Below are positions 8,139-17,311 of a stretch of DNA of 64,000 nt, in pieces. A program made the translations under genes and the position numbers. Below the pieces are notes generated by a model. It was given only the letters and a program-made list of their open reading frames with translations, was not told the DNA's origin and searched no databases. Location: the NCBI RefSeq assembly GCF_038900095.1, contig NZ_JBBMQQ010000002.1, positions 372,001-436,000 on the forward strand, in the 5' to 3' direction. Position 1 is the first letter of the stretch; every line of letters starts with the position of its first letter. The DNA comes from Hoeflea sp038900095. GTDB taxonomy: Bacteria; Pseudomonadota; Alphaproteobacteria; Rhizobiales; Rhizobiaceae.

Positions 8139-10504
8139 TCATGGCCGAGGATCAGAAGAGCTGCCTGGATCTCAAGAGCCTGTCTGGTGGCTACGGCAAG
8201 GTGCCGATCCTGCACGGGATCGAGTTTTCGGTGGCGGAAAACGAGGTTGTGGGCATCCTGGGCCACAATGGCATGGGCAAGTCCACCTTGCTCAAGACCA
8301 TCATGGGTTTCCTGCCGGCCAGTTCGGGTGCGGTGCGGTTTCACGGTGTCGAGATCACCCGCCTTTCACCCTATGAACGGGCCGGGCTCGGCATCGGCTA
8401 TGTGCCGCAGGGACGCGGGATTTTTCCGCAATTGAGCGTGCGCGACAATCTGCGTTTTGCCTGGCACGATTATTCCGGCGGCAGCGAGGACGAGGTGATC
8501 GAGGCGGTTCTGGCCGATTTCCCGCGGCTGGCGCGGCTGCTCGACCGGATGGGCGGCGCCCTGTCGGGCGGCGAACAGCAGTTGCTGGCGCTGGCGCGCA
8601 GCCTGATGGGCGATCCGGAGTTCCTGCTGCTTGACGAGCCGACCGAGGGAATCCAGCCCTCGATCATCGAGGAGATGTCGGAAACCCTGCTGCACCTGCG
8701 TGAGCGGCGCGGGCTTTCGATCCTGCTGGTCGAGCAGAACTTCGATTTCATCGCCGACCTGTCCGACCGGGTGCTGGTGCTGGAGCGCGGGCGGATTGCC
8801 GGCGAACTCGGCAAGGCGGACCTGGCCGACCAGGCCAAGGTTGACCAGTTCCTGGGTTTCGGCGCCGCGCGCTCGACCCGCGGCAATCTGGCGGGGGCGG
8901 CAAATGCAGCGCCCGGCCCGGTGCCGACGCCCTCAAGGCCGCAGCAAAACAATGCGCCTGTTCCCATCACCCCCCAGCCTTCGGTGACAAGCATGACTAT
9001 CAAACGCCCCAGCCTTTCGCAGATGCGCGCCATGGCGAGCCGTTTCGGTATGAACCTGACGGACGCGGAACTGACTGAGTACAGCCAGATCATGGAACCC
9101 TATATCCAGGCCTATGACCGGCTTGACGCCATGCCGGACAATCTGCCGGAGGTGCGCTATCCGCGTTCGCCCGGGCGCTTTCCCGATGCAACGGAAAACC
9201 CGCTCAACGCCTGGTACGTCAAGACCGAGGTGCGCGGTGCGCCCGACGGGCCATTGCGCGGCAAGCGCATCGCACTGAAAGACACGATCTGCCTTGCCGG
9301 TGTGCCGATGATGAACGGGTCCTCGATCATCGAGGGCTATACGCCGGAAATCGACGCCACCATCGTCACCCGGTTGCTGGATGCCGGGGCGGTGATCGCG
9401 GGCAAGGCCCATTGCGAAAACTTCTGTCTTTCCGGCGGCTCGCATACCAATGCCAAGGGACCGGTGCACAATCCGTGGAAGCGGGGCTACATGGCCAATG
9501 GTTCGTCGAGCGGTTCGGCGGCCCTTGTCGCGGCGGGCGAGGTGGATATGGCCATTGCCGGCGACCAGGGCGGCTCGATCCGGCTGCCATCCTCGGCCTG
9601 CGGCGTCTATGGCATGAAGGCCACCCACGGGCTGGTGCCCTATACCGGCGTGATGCCGGTGGAGATGACCATCGATCATGTCGGTCCTGTCACCTCCACG
9701 GTGGCCGACAATGCGCTCTTGCTCGAGGTGCTGGCGGGCGAGGACGGGCTTGACCCGCGCCAGTACAATCCGAAGATCTATCGTTACACCGAAGCGCTTG
9801 GCCGGGGTGCGCAGGGACTGCGGATCGGGATCCTGAAAGAAGGGTTTCACCGGCCCGAAAGCGAGGCCGATGTCGACCAGAAGGTGCTGGCCGCCGCGGA
9901 CAGGTTCCGGCAATTGGGCGCCATGGTCGAGGAAATCTCGGTGCCCGAGCACAACCTGGCCGTCGATTGCTGGACGGCGATCACGGTCGAAGGTCTGCAG
10001 GACCACATGATGCACGGCAATATGGGCGGCACCAATTACCGCGGACTGTTCCTGCCATCGATGATCGACCAGATGTCGCACTGGCGCAACCGTGCCGACG
10101 AACTCAGTCATTCACTCAAGACCTGCATGTTTCTCGGCGAGCATTTCCAGACCCAGTACCGGGGGCGGTTCTACGGCAAGGCGCAGAATCTCATGCGCCG
10201 GGTGAATGAGAAATATGCCGAGGCGCTGAAGCGTTTCGACGTGCTGCTGATGCCCACCATGCCGATGAAACCGCAGGAAATTCCGCCTGCCGACTGTTCG
10301 ATCAGCCTGTATGTCCAGCGCGCTTTCGAGATGATCGGCAACACAGCGCCTTTCAATGGAGGCCTGCCCGCCATGAGCGTGCCATGCGGTTTGAGCGAGG
10401 GCCTGCCGATCGGCATGATGCTGGTGGGGCCGAGCTTTGGCGAAATGAAGATCTACCAGGCGGCGCACGCCTTTGAACAAAGCGAAGACTGGCGCAGCAT
10501 GTAA
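8135..10504 (+). CDS. Fusion protein: LivF/UrtE-type ABC ATPase joined to a signature-family amidase
   Basis: One uninterrupted 789-residue frame. Residues 1-241 form a complete LivF/UrtE ATPase with Walker A GHNGMGKST (43-51), signature LSGGEQQLLALARS (from 143) and Walker B FLLLDEPTEGIQP. Residues 242-287 are an Ala/Pro/Gln-rich linker. From Met287 (MTIKRPSLSQMRAMASRFGM) runs a full amidase with the Lys of ALKD (about 382), the GSSSGS serine loop (about 456-461) and GDQGGSIRLPSS carrying the nucleophilic Ser (about 481). The GDQGGSIR variant is characteristic of nitrile-hydratase-associated amidases. Start GTG at 8135 has GGGA 8 bp upstream; ATG at 8141 is an alternative. The enzyme should couple import of an amide to its hydrolysis. 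Both halves appear intact. Confidence 0.9.
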   Translation: MIMAEDQKSCLDLKSLSGGYGKVPILHGIEFSVAENEVVGILGHNGMGKSTLLKTIMGFLPASSGAVRFHGVEITRLSPYERAGLGIGYVPQGRGIFPQLSVRDNLRFAWHDYSGGSEDEVIEAVLADFPRLARLLDRMGGALSGGEQQLLALARSLMGDPEFLLLDEPTEGIQPSIIEEMSETLLHLRERRGLSILLVEQNFDFIADLSDRVLVLERGRIAGELGKADLADQAKVDQFLGFGAARSTRGNLAGAANAAPGPVPTPSRPQQNNAPVPITPQPSVTSMTIKRPSLSQMRAMASRFGMNLTDAELTEYSQIMEPYIQAYDRLDAMPDNLPEVRYPRSPGRFPDATENPLNAWYVKTEVRGAPDGPLRGKRIALKDTICLAGVPMMNGSSIIEGYTPEIDATIVTRLLDAGAVIAGKAHCENFCLSGGSHTNAKGPVHNPWKRGYMANGSSSGSAALVAAGEVDMAIAGDQGGSIRLPSSACGVYGMKATHGLVPYTGVMPVEMTIDHVGPVTSTVADNALLLEVLAGEDGLDPRQYNPKIYRYTEALGRGAQGLRIGILKEGFHRPESEADVDQKVLAAADRFRQLGAMVEEISVPEHNLAVDCWTAITVEGLQDHMMHGNMGGTNYRGLFLPSMIDQMSHWRNRADELSHSLKTCMFLGEHFQTQYRGRFYGKAQNLMRRVNEKYAEALKRFDVLLMPTMPMKPQEIPPADCSISLYVQRAFEMIGNTAPFNGGLPAMSVPCGLSEGLPIGMMLVGPSFGEMKIYQAAHAFEQSEDWRSM

Positions 10505-10517
10505 AGGGGGGAGGCCC

Positions 10518-12287
10518 ATGTCCATTCTGAACGAGAGCCTGGCAGGACGACTTTCCGATTTCGGCCGTTCGGACAAGGCGCAAGCCATCGAGTCGAGCGA
10601 ACCGGAAAACAATCTTTCCTATGTCAGGGGAAGCACGCATCTGCCGCTGCGCTACATCACCATTCCGCAATTGCTGCGCGAGGCCGTGTCGCTGTTCGGT
10701 CCGCGCGAGGCGATCGTCTGCCCGCAACAGGACATCCGGCTGAGTTACTACGAGTTTGACCGCGCCGTGGACGAACTGGCGTCGGGGTTCCTTGCCATGG
10801 GCCTGCAGAAGGGTGACCGCATCGGTATCTGGTCGCCCAATCGCTATGAATGGGTGCTGACCCAGTTCGCAACAGCCCGGATCGGGTTGGTGCTGGTCAA
10901 CATCAATCCGGCCTACCGGCTGTCGGAACTGGAATATGCGCTCAACAAGGTCGGCTGCAAGGCGCTGGTGACGGCGCGAGCCTTCAAGAGTTCGAACTAT
11001 CTCGAGATGATCCAGGCGCTGGCGCCGGAGATCGAGGCTTGTGCGCCCGGTCGGCTGCGGGCTTCAAGGTTGCCGCATCTGCGGGCGGTGATCGTTCTTG
11101 GCGAGGCCAGCGAACCGGGCGTGTTTTCCTTCGAGCAGGTGAGGACCCTGGGCGGCCCGGCGCAGCAGTTGCGGCTGCCGGCAATCGAGGCCGAGCTTGG
11201 CCCGGATGACGCGATCAACATCCAGTTCACCTCGGGCACGACCGGCCATCCCAAGGGCGCGACGCTTTCGCATTACAACATCGTCAACAATGCCCGTTTC
11301 GTCACCGATCGCATTGCGCTCACGGAAAGTGACCGGCTGTGCATTCCGGTTCCGCTCTACCATTGCTTCGGCATGGTGATGGGGGTGCTGGGCGCCGTCA
11401 GCAAGGGCGCTGCCATGGTTTTTCCCGGCGAGGCCTTCGATCCGGCCGCAACGCTGTCGGCGCTGGAAGCCGAACGCTGCACCGCGGTCTATGGTGTGCC
11501 GACCATGTTTGTGGCCATGCTCGAGGAGCTCGAGCGGTCACCGCGCAACCTGACGCAGCTGCGGACCGGGATCATGGCCGGTGCGCCATGTCCGGTGGAT
11601 GTGATGCATCGCGTGATCGCGCGGATGCACATGGGCGAGGTGACCATCTGCTACGGCATGACCGAGACATCGCCGGTGTCGTTCCAGAGTTTCAGCGATG
11701 ATGCGGTCGACAAGCGCTGCGAGACCGTTGGCCGGGTCCACCCGCATCTCGAGGTCAAGATCGTCAACGACGACGGACGGATCGTGCCGGTCGGCGTTCG
11801 CGGTGAGCTGTGCACACGCGGCTACTCGGTGATGAAGGGCTACTGGGGCGACCAGGAAAAGACCGCCGAGGCGATCCGGGACGGATGGATGCACACCGGC
11901 GACCTGGCGGTGTTCGACGAGCAGGGGTTCTGCACCATCGTCGGGCGGGTCAAGGACATGATCATTCGCGGCGGCGAGAACGTCTACCCGCGCGAGATCG
12001 AGGAGTTCCTCTTCACCCATCCCAAGATTTCCGAGGTGCAGGTGTTTGGAGTTCCGGACGAGAAATACGGCGAAGAGGTCTGTGCCTGGGTGGTTGCCAA
12101 GCCTGATACCAGCCTTGACGGGGAAGAGCTGCGCGCCTTCTGCACTGGCCAGATCGCCCATTACAAGGTCCCCCGGCACATCCGGGTGGTCGAGGCGCTG
12201 CCGATGACGATCACCGGCAAGCCGCAGAAATTCATCATGCGCGACCAGATGGCGGAGATGCTGAAACCGGGCAACAGCCCGGCCTGA
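10518..12287 (+). CDS. Acyl-CoA synthetase (AMP-forming, medium/long-chain fatty acid type)
   Basis: A 589-residue adenylate-forming ligase. The P-loop-like motif FTSGTTGHPKGATLSHYN is followed by YGMTETSPVSFQ, the hinge and A8 region GRVKDMIIRGGENVYPREIEEFL, and the C-terminal catalytic Lys in MTITGKPQKFIMR. Length and motifs fit FadD/AlkK-like synthetases, which convert a free acid to its CoA ester with ATP. The ATG at 10518 follows a strong GGGGGGAGG. Placed 13 bp after the ATPase-amidase fusion, it probably activates the carboxylic acid released by the amidase. The exact acid cannot be read from sequence. Confidence 0.9.
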   Translation: MSILNESLAGRLSDFGRSDKAQAIESSEPENNLSYVRGSTHLPLRYITIPQLLREAVSLFGPREAIVCPQQDIRLSYYEFDRAVDELASGFLAMGLQKGDRIGIWSPNRYEWVLTQFATARIGLVLVNINPAYRLSELEYALNKVGCKALVTARAFKSSNYLEMIQALAPEIEACAPGRLRASRLPHLRAVIVLGEASEPGVFSFEQVRTLGGPAQQLRLPAIEAELGPDDAINIQFTSGTTGHPKGATLSHYNIVNNARFVTDRIALTESDRLCIPVPLYHCFGMVMGVLGAVSKGAAMVFPGEAFDPAATLSALEAERCTAVYGVPTMFVAMLEELERSPRNLTQLRTGIMAGAPCPVDVMHRVIARMHMGEVTICYGMTETSPVSFQSFSDDAVDKRCETVGRVHPHLEVKIVNDDGRIVPVGVRGELCTRGYSVMKGYWGDQEKTAEAIRDGWMHTGDLAVFDEQGFCTIVGRVKDMIIRGGENVYPREIEEFLFTHPKISEVQVFGVPDEKYGEEVCAWVVAKPDTSLDGEELRAFCTGQIAHYKVPRHIRVVEALPMTITGKPQKFIMRDQMAEMLKPGNSPA

Positions 12288-12461
12288 CGCTGTGCCACCG
12301 GCCGGGACATCAGGATCGAGCGCAACCGGGCATGAGAGCAAAGCTCACGCGCAGCCTTTCCGCTTCTGCGGCCCGGGGGCATGCCTTCAAGGCTGGCGCA
12401 ACCACCCGCGGCGACAGCGACCGGTTCCATGCCAGCCTGCTTGCTACATTCTGAGATCCGG

Positions 12462-12483
12462 ATCAGGCGTTCAAACGCCTGAT
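12462..12483. terminator. Hairpin between convergent genes, possible bidirectional terminator
   Basis: ATCAGGCGTT and AACGCCTGAT form a 10-bp perfect inverted repeat with a 2-base centre. On the + strand it is followed by TTTGAACTTTTT. It overlaps the last codons of the leftward hpaI gene and lies about 175 bp after the acyl-CoA synthetase stop. Confidence 0.5.
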
Positions 12484-13244
12484 TTGAACTTTTTCGCGTG
12501 GGCACGCATGGCGCCGGCAAACAGCGTTATGTCGATGCCGACACCGAGGAAGTTTGCACCCGCTGTGCGGCAATCGGCGATGTAGGCGGGGTCCAGGGAC
12601 AGCACGCCCGCGATTTTCCCGGCAGCGCGAATGCGCCGGAGCGCGTCAAGCACCGCGTCCTTGACGGCCGGTTCCGAGGGCTTGCCGATATGGCCCATGT
12701 CGGCAGCCAGATCCGAGGGGCCGATGAACACGCCGTCGACGCCGTCAATGGCGAGAATAGCATCCAGCGCTTCGAGGCCTGCACGGCTTTCAACCTGGGC
12801 CAGCAGACAGATCTGGTCATCGGCGGTGGTCAGGTAATCCGGAATGGCGGCAAATTTCGAAGCGCGGGCGAGGGCGGAACCGACCCCGCGGAAGCCAAGC
12901 GGCGGATAGCGTGTGGCGCGGTAGATCTGCCCGGCCTGTTCTGCGCTCTCGACCATCGGGATCAGCAGCGTCTGCGCGCCGATATCCAGTGCCTGCTTGA
13001 TCTTGGCCGGGTCATCATCGGGCAAGCGCACCACGGTTGATGCCCCGCCGGCTTCGAGCACGGCCAGTTGGGCTGCCATCGAGCGGATATCATTTGGCGC
13101 ATGCTCGCCGTCGATCAGCAGCCAGTCAAAGCCCGCCGTGGCCGAGATTTCCGCAAGATAGGGCTCCGCCATGCCAAGCCAGCAACCGATCAGTGTTTCA
13201 CCTGCCTGGAGGCGATGCTTGAGCGTGTTTTGAGGAGCCGGCAT
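12471..13244 (-). CDS. hpaI: HpcH/HpaI aldolase (2,4-dihydroxyhept-2-ene-1,7-dioate aldolase)
   Basis: A 257-residue class II pyruvate aldolase and the last enzyme of homoprotocatechuate catabolism. It splits 2,4-dihydroxyhept-2-enedioate (4-hydroxy-2-oxoheptanedioate) into pyruvate and succinic semialdehyde. Family segments are GCWLGMAEPYLAEISATAG, FDWLLIDGEHAPND (catalytic His), the metal-binding QVESRAGLEALDAI and GVFIGPSDLAADMG. It is the final gene of the leftward hpa operon, 11 bp after hpaH, in the order of the pathway. HpaI-type aldolases are promiscuous, but the complete hpa context makes this assignment firm. Confidence 0.93.
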   Translation of the reverse strand: MPAPQNTLKHRLQAGETLIGCWLGMAEPYLAEISATAGFDWLLIDGEHAPNDIRSMAAQLAVLEAGGASTVVRLPDDDPAKIKQALDIGAQTLLIPMVESAEQAGQIYRATRYPPLGFRGVGSALARASKFAAIPDYLTTADDQICLLAQVESRAGLEALDAILAIDGVDGVFIGPSDLAADMGHIGKPSEPAVKDAVLDALRRIRAAGKIAGVLSLDPAYIADCRTAGANFLGVGIDITLFAGAMRAHAKKFKSGV

Positions 13245-13255
13245 GGTGAAAATCC

Positions 13256-14056
13256 TTAGCTGAATGTCACGGAGACTGAACCGAAGCCGCCAAAATCGGC
13301 CTCGAAGATTGAGCCTGATGGCGCCTCGATGGGGCGGATGAAGGAACCCGAGAGGACGATGTCACCTGCGGACAGGCCATCTCCATACTGGGCAAGGCGG
13401 TGGACCAGCCACAAGATTCCGGTGACCGGATCATCGAGGACCCCGGCGCCAAGGCCGGTCTCCTCGACAACGCCGTCGCGCTTGACGATGGCGCCGACCC
13501 AGCGCAGATCAAACGCATCGACGGCATGAAGTGCTTCGCCCAGAACGATGCCCGCATTGGCAGCGTTGTCGGAAATCGTATCGGTGATGATCCGCGCCTT
13601 TCCGGTTTCGGGGTCAGCGCGAAGTATTCGGGTGTCGAGAATTTCGAGCGACGGCGCGACATGAGCGGTGGCGGCGAGCACATCGTCGCGGGTCACGTTC
13701 CTGCCTGCGAGACCGGTTTTCATGACGAAAGCAATCTCGGCCTCGACGCGCGGCTGGATGAATCGTCCGGCAGGGATCGTCGCACCGTTTGCGAAAAACA
13801 TGTCTTCCAGCAACACGCCGCTGTCGGGCGTGGTGATGTTGAGTGCCTGCTGCATGGCGCGGCTGGTCAGGCCGATCTTCCAGCCGATGACAGCGAGACC
13901 GGCGGCGCGCTTTTTCGCCACAAGTGCCGATTGAACTGCGTAGGCATCGTCCAGTGTCATGCCGGGGTAGGCAAGGCTCAGGAGTCCACACTGGGTGCCG
14001 GTCTTTTCGGCTTCGAAAAGACGGCTTGCGGCTTCTGCAATCTGGTCGGGTGTCAT
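13256..14056 (-). CDS. hpaH: 2-oxo-hept-3-ene-1,7-dioate hydratase
   Basis: A 266-residue member of the hydratase/decarboxylase branch of the fumarylacetoacetate hydrolase superfamily. Visible segments are GWKIGLTSRAMQQALNITTPDSGVLL, PRVEAEIAFV with the metal-binding Glu, and DIVLSGSFIRPIEAPSGS near the C-terminus. It adds water to the double bond of 2-oxohept-3-enedioate before aldol cleavage by HpaI. The start at 14056 (MTPDQIAEAASRLF) overlaps the stop of the decarboxylase gene by 4 bp (ATGA), so the two are translationally coupled. The long open frame upstream of this Met is a shadow of that gene. Confidence 0.93.
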   Translation of the reverse strand: MTPDQIAEAASRLFEAEKTGTQCGLLSLAYPGMTLDDAYAVQSALVAKKRAAGLAVIGWKIGLTSRAMQQALNITTPDSGVLLEDMFFANGATIPAGRFIQPRVEAEIAFVMKTGLAGRNVTRDDVLAATAHVAPSLEILDTRILRADPETGKARIITDTISDNAANAGIVLGEALHAVDAFDLRWVGAIVKRDGVVEETGLGAGVLDDPVTGILWLVHRLAQYGDGLSAGDIVLSGSFIRPIEAPSGSIFEADFGGFGSVSVTFS

Positions 14057-14904
14057 TCGTCGACCACTCCATTGCGCAAGGTGCCGATACCGTCCGCCTC
14101 GACCTCGATCGTGTCGCCGGGAACCAGCCATACGGGCGGATCGAAGCGGGCGCCGGCGCCGGTCGGGGTTCCGGTGACGATGATGTCGCCGGGAACCAGC
14201 GTGGTGAAGGTCGAGATGTAAGCAATCTGCCGGGCCACGGGGAAGAGCATGCGGCCGGTCCGGTCGTCCTGGCGGATATCGCCGTTGACCCTTGTCTGCA
14301 GGTGCACATCGACAATCTGGGCAGGATCGGTGAACGGCACCAGCCAGGGGCCCATGGCGCCGGAACCGTCCCAATTCTTGCCCTGGGTGACGTTGAACTT
14401 CGCATGCCGCACCCAGTCGCGCAGCGTGCCCTCATTGCATAGGGTCAGTCCTGCGATGTGGGACAGGGCTTCTGCTTCCGGTATCCGGCGTCCGCCCTTG
14501 CCGATCACGATGGCGATCTCGCCTTCATAGTCGAGTTGCGGCGTTTCCGGCGGTCGGGTCAGCGGTGTCTCGTGACCGACGAAGGATCGCGGGAAACGGA
14601 TGAACAGGCTCATGTTTGGCGGCGCGTCCTGACCGTCCTTGTATTCGGCATTGCGGTCGGGGAAATTGACGCCGACACAGATGATCTTTTCGGGATCGGG
14701 AACCGGGATTTCGTAGGTGAAGCTGCCATGCGGATGGGTGACGGCCCGGCCGGTTGCCGCCTGGGCAATCTCTTCCAGCGCGCCTGCCGCAATGACATTG
14801 CGCAGGGTGTGCAGATGCGGATAATCCGGCGAAAGGGCAATCATTCCCTCCGGGCGGGCTATTCCCCAGTGGCTTGTTCCCTCAGAGGTAAACGTGGCAA
14901 ACAT
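14053..14904 (-). CDS. hpaG: Fumarylacetoacetate-hydrolase-family protein, probable 5-oxopent-3-ene-1,2,5-tricarboxylate decarboxylase
   Basis: A 283-residue FAH-domain protein. Residues about 75-280 form the FAH core with IICVGVNFPDRNAEY, YEGEIAIVIGKGGRRI (metal-binding Glu pair) and GDIIVTGTPTGAGA. In the enteric pathway HpaG is a duplicated protein with decarboxylase and isomerase activities. Here the protein is of single length, and a separate small isomerase (hpaF) is encoded at the start of the operon. This gene is therefore best read as the decarboxylase converting 5-oxopent-3-ene-1,2,5-tricarboxylate to 2-oxohept-3-enedioate. It overlaps hpaH by 4 bp and the decarboxylase gene upstream by one base. 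Confidence 0.85.
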   Translation of the reverse strand: MFATFTSEGTSHWGIARPEGMIALSPDYPHLHTLRNVIAAGALEEIAQAATGRAVTHPHGSFTYEIPVPDPEKIICVGVNFPDRNAEYKDGQDAPPNMSLFIRFPRSFVGHETPLTRPPETPQLDYEGEIAIVIGKGGRRIPEAEALSHIAGLTLCNEGTLRDWVRHAKFNVTQGKNWDGSGAMGPWLVPFTDPAQIVDVHLQTRVNGDIRQDDRTGRMLFPVARQIAYISTFTTLVPGDIIVTGTPTGAGARFDPPVWLVPGDTIEVEADGIGTLRNGVVDE

Positions 14905-16301
14905 CAGATGGTCTCCGCAATTTCGGACAGCACGTCAAACGCAGTATCAACATCATCGCGCGTCGCGTCGAACTGGCCGACCTGAAAGCGAATGGCGATC
15001 TGCCCGTCCACGCGTGTCTGGGTGATGTAGATGCGCCCGTCGGTGTTGATCCGGTTTACATATTCGATCAGTTGAGCGTCGGTTTTGTCGGCAAGGCGGA
15101 ACGTGAAGAGCGAGAGAACCGGCTCGGTGACAATCTCGAAACCGGGCGTCTGGCGCAGCCGTTCGGCCAGACTTTGCGACCAGGCAACATGGTTGCGGAT
15201 GCGCTGGCGCAGTCCTTCAAGTCCGTAACTGCGGATCAGGAACCACAATTTGAGTGCCCGAAAGCGGCGGCCAAGCGGTACCGACCATTCCGAATAGTTG
15301 ATGATGCCATCGGCACCATGGGTCTTGAGATATTCCGGCTGGATCGCAAGCGTTTTGACCAGGCTTTCGGGATCGGCAATGAAATGTGCCGAGCAGTCAA
15401 ATTGCGCACCCAGCCATTTGTGTGGATTGAAGACGACGGAATCCGCGCCGTCGACGCCTTCCCAGAGTGTGCGGAATTCAGGGCAGATCATCGCCGATCC
15501 CGCCCATGCGGCATCGACATGGGTATACAGATTGTAGGCCTTGGCAACCTTGATCACCGCGGCAAGATCATCGCACGCGCCGGTTCCCGTGCCGCCGGTG
15601 CAGGCAACAAGGCCACATGGCAGGAAGCCGTTTTCGATATCGGCACGGATGGCTGCATCAAGCGCTGCGGGATCCATTGCACGCAATGGCCCACCGGTGG
15701 GGATGCGAACCAGGTTTTCCTCGCCGATGCCGGAGACCCAAATCGCACGGTCCACCGATGTGTGAACCTCGGCGCTGGTATAGACCCGCAACCGCGGCTG
15801 GCCGGAAAGGCCCTTGGCGTTGCCGGTCCAGCCGAGTGCGCGTTCCCGCATCGTCAGCACAGCAGCCAGCGTGGCCGAGGAGGCGCTGTCCTGAATGACG
15901 CCGGAAAAATTGCCGGGAAGCCCGAGAGCCTGACGCAGCCATTCGAGCATGCGGGTTTCCATTTCGGTCGCCGCCGGGCTGGTTTGCCAGAGCATGCATT
16001 GCGGCGCGATGGTCGACACCAGCATTTCGGCCAGCATCGATGGCGGGGCGGCATTGGCCGGGAAATAGGCGAAGAAGCGCGGGTGCTGCCAGTGGGTAAT
16101 TCCGGGCATAACGATGCGCTCGAAATCAGCCATTACCGCGTCCATCGGCTCTCCGTTTTCGGGAGGATGGGCCGGAAGCTGGGCGGAAATTTCACCTGGC
16201 TGCACCTGGGCACGAACTGGACGCTCCCGCAGGGTCGCGTGATAATCGGCCGCCCATTGTGAAATGTGCGATCCCCAACGGGAGAATTCGGTCCATTCCA
16301 T
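14904..16301 (-). CDS. PLP-dependent aromatic L-amino acid decarboxylase (group II)
   Basis: A 465-residue group II decarboxylase. It has the cofactor-stacking His in AEVHTSVDRA (180), Asp263 in HVDAAWAG, and the Schiff-base Lys295 in FNPHKWLGAQFDCS. Overall it matches DOPA/tyrosine/tryptophan decarboxylases and not glutamate decarboxylase. The ATG at 16301 is preferred over a TTG 6 bp upstream because the AAGGA ribosome site overlaps the stop of the preceding gene. Inside the homoprotocatechuate operon its natural job would be to turn DOPA or tyrosine into dopamine or tyramine, whose oxidation yields (di)hydroxyphenylacetate. The amine oxidase and aldehyde dehydrogenase needed afterwards are not evident in the hpa operon. 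Confidence 0.9.
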   Translation of the reverse strand: MEWTEFSRWGSHISQWAADYHATLRERPVRAQVQPGEISAQLPAHPPENGEPMDAVMADFERIVMPGITHWQHPRFFAYFPANAAPPSMLAEMLVSTIAPQCMLWQTSPAATEMETRMLEWLRQALGLPGNFSGVIQDSASSATLAAVLTMRERALGWTGNAKGLSGQPRLRVYTSAEVHTSVDRAIWVSGIGEENLVRIPTGGPLRAMDPAALDAAIRADIENGFLPCGLVACTGGTGTGACDDLAAVIKVAKAYNLYTHVDAAWAGSAMICPEFRTLWEGVDGADSVVFNPHKWLGAQFDCSAHFIADPESLVKTLAIQPEYLKTHGADGIINYSEWSVPLGRRFRALKLWFLIRSYGLEGLRQRIRNHVAWSQSLAERLRQTPGFEIVTEPVLSLFTFRLADKTDAQLIEYVNRINTDGRIYITQTRVDGQIAIRFQVGQFDATRDDVDTAFDVLSEIAETI

Positions 16302-16310
16302 GATCAATCC

Positions 16311-17291
16311 TTACGGTGCAATAATGGGCTGCGACTTGAGATCGCTTTCCACCAGCCTGGCGCCCTCGAATTCAGACCCCAGCTCGAACCAGCTGCGCGG
16401 CGCAGGTGCACCCCACAACGTCTGGCGCTGGGGATCCTTGAGATCCCATTTGATCGGTTCGTGATCGGGATCGATGGTCTGGTAATCCGAGCAGTAGATT
16501 TCGGTACGATGGCCGTCATTGTCGCGGATATAGAGGAAGAAGGCATTCGATATGCCGTGACGGCCGGGGCCCCGTTCGACATTGGCGAGGTAGCCGGTTG
16601 TCGACATCAGGTCCAGGAGGTCGATGATGTTGAGCGGGGTCGGGACCCAGAACGCCGTGTGGTGCAGGCGGGGGCCGGTACCATTGGTGAAGGCGATATC
16701 GTGGACGCCGCCCTTGCGATGCATCCACGCGGCCCAGCTGCGGCCGGTTTCAGCGTCTTCGGTGTATTCGGTGACCCGGAAACCGATATCGCCGTAGAAC
16801 TTGATGCTTTCATCGACATTGGAGGAAAACAGGTTGAAGTGGTCGATCCTGAGCGGCTTGACGCCGCGATAGAGCTTGTACTTCTGGTGCACCGGTTCCA
16901 GCCGGTCCATCTTGGCGTAGAACTCCAATGGCACGCCGAAGGGATCACGGGTGCTGAGCACCCTGCCCATGAACGGGCGCTCGATCCAGGCGGTGGGAAG
17001 GTCACGTGACCTGAACCAGCTTTCGGCCTTGTCGAGGTCTTCCTCGCTCCAGACCTTGAAGCCGAGCACACCGACCGACGGCTGTGCCGCTTTCTTGAGG
17101 ATCATGCAGTGGTGGCCGCGTTCCTCCATGGCGCGCAGGTAAATCGTCTCGGAATCTTCATGGGTGACCTGAAGGCCGAGCGTGTCGACATAATAGCCGC
17201 GCGACCAGGCAAGGTCGGTGACGCGCAACTCGGTATGGCTGAGCCGGACGATGTTGAAGGGCGGATTGAGGTTCGGTGCGGGAATGGACAT
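16311..17291 (-). CDS. Type I (VOC) extradiol dioxygenase, homoprotocatechuate 2,3-dioxygenase type
   Basis: A 326-residue vicinal-oxygen-chelate protein. Two VOC modules (about 15-130 and 145-270) carry the 2-His-1-carboxylate iron or manganese site: His151 in RIDHFN, His211 in RLHHTAFW, Glu264 in HRTEIYCSDY. Motifs such as MHRKGGVHD and ERGPGRHGISNAFFLYI closely follow the Brevibacterium/Arthrobacter homoprotocatechuate 2,3-dioxygenases as I know them. It opens the ring of 3,4-dihydroxyphenylacetate between C2 and C3. The start at 17291 follows GGAGGAGAGAACC. The adjacent gene encodes an unrelated enzyme for the same reaction, so this copy may have a shifted substrate. Confidence 0.9.
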   Translation of the reverse strand: MSIPAPNLNPPFNIVRLSHTELRVTDLAWSRGYYVDTLGLQVTHEDSETIYLRAMEERGHHCMILKKAAQPSVGVLGFKVWSEEDLDKAESWFRSRDLPTAWIERPFMGRVLSTRDPFGVPLEFYAKMDRLEPVHQKYKLYRGVKPLRIDHFNLFSSNVDESIKFYGDIGFRVTEYTEDAETGRSWAAWMHRKGGVHDIAFTNGTGPRLHHTAFWVPTPLNIIDLLDLMSTTGYLANVERGPGRHGISNAFFLYIRDNDGHRTEIYCSDYQTIDPDHEPIKWDLKDPQRQTLWGAPAPRSWFELGSEFEGARLVESDLKSQPIIAP

Positions 17292-17311
17292 GGTTCTCTC
17301 CTCCAACCGGT

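Noticed and set aside
8933..10111. A 392-codon open frame on the minus strand
   Set aside because: It is antisense to the amidase half of the fusion gene and contains no domain.
15072..16262. A 396-codon open frame on the + strand
   Set aside because: It is antisense to the decarboxylase, whose PLP motif and catalytic residues establish the true strand.
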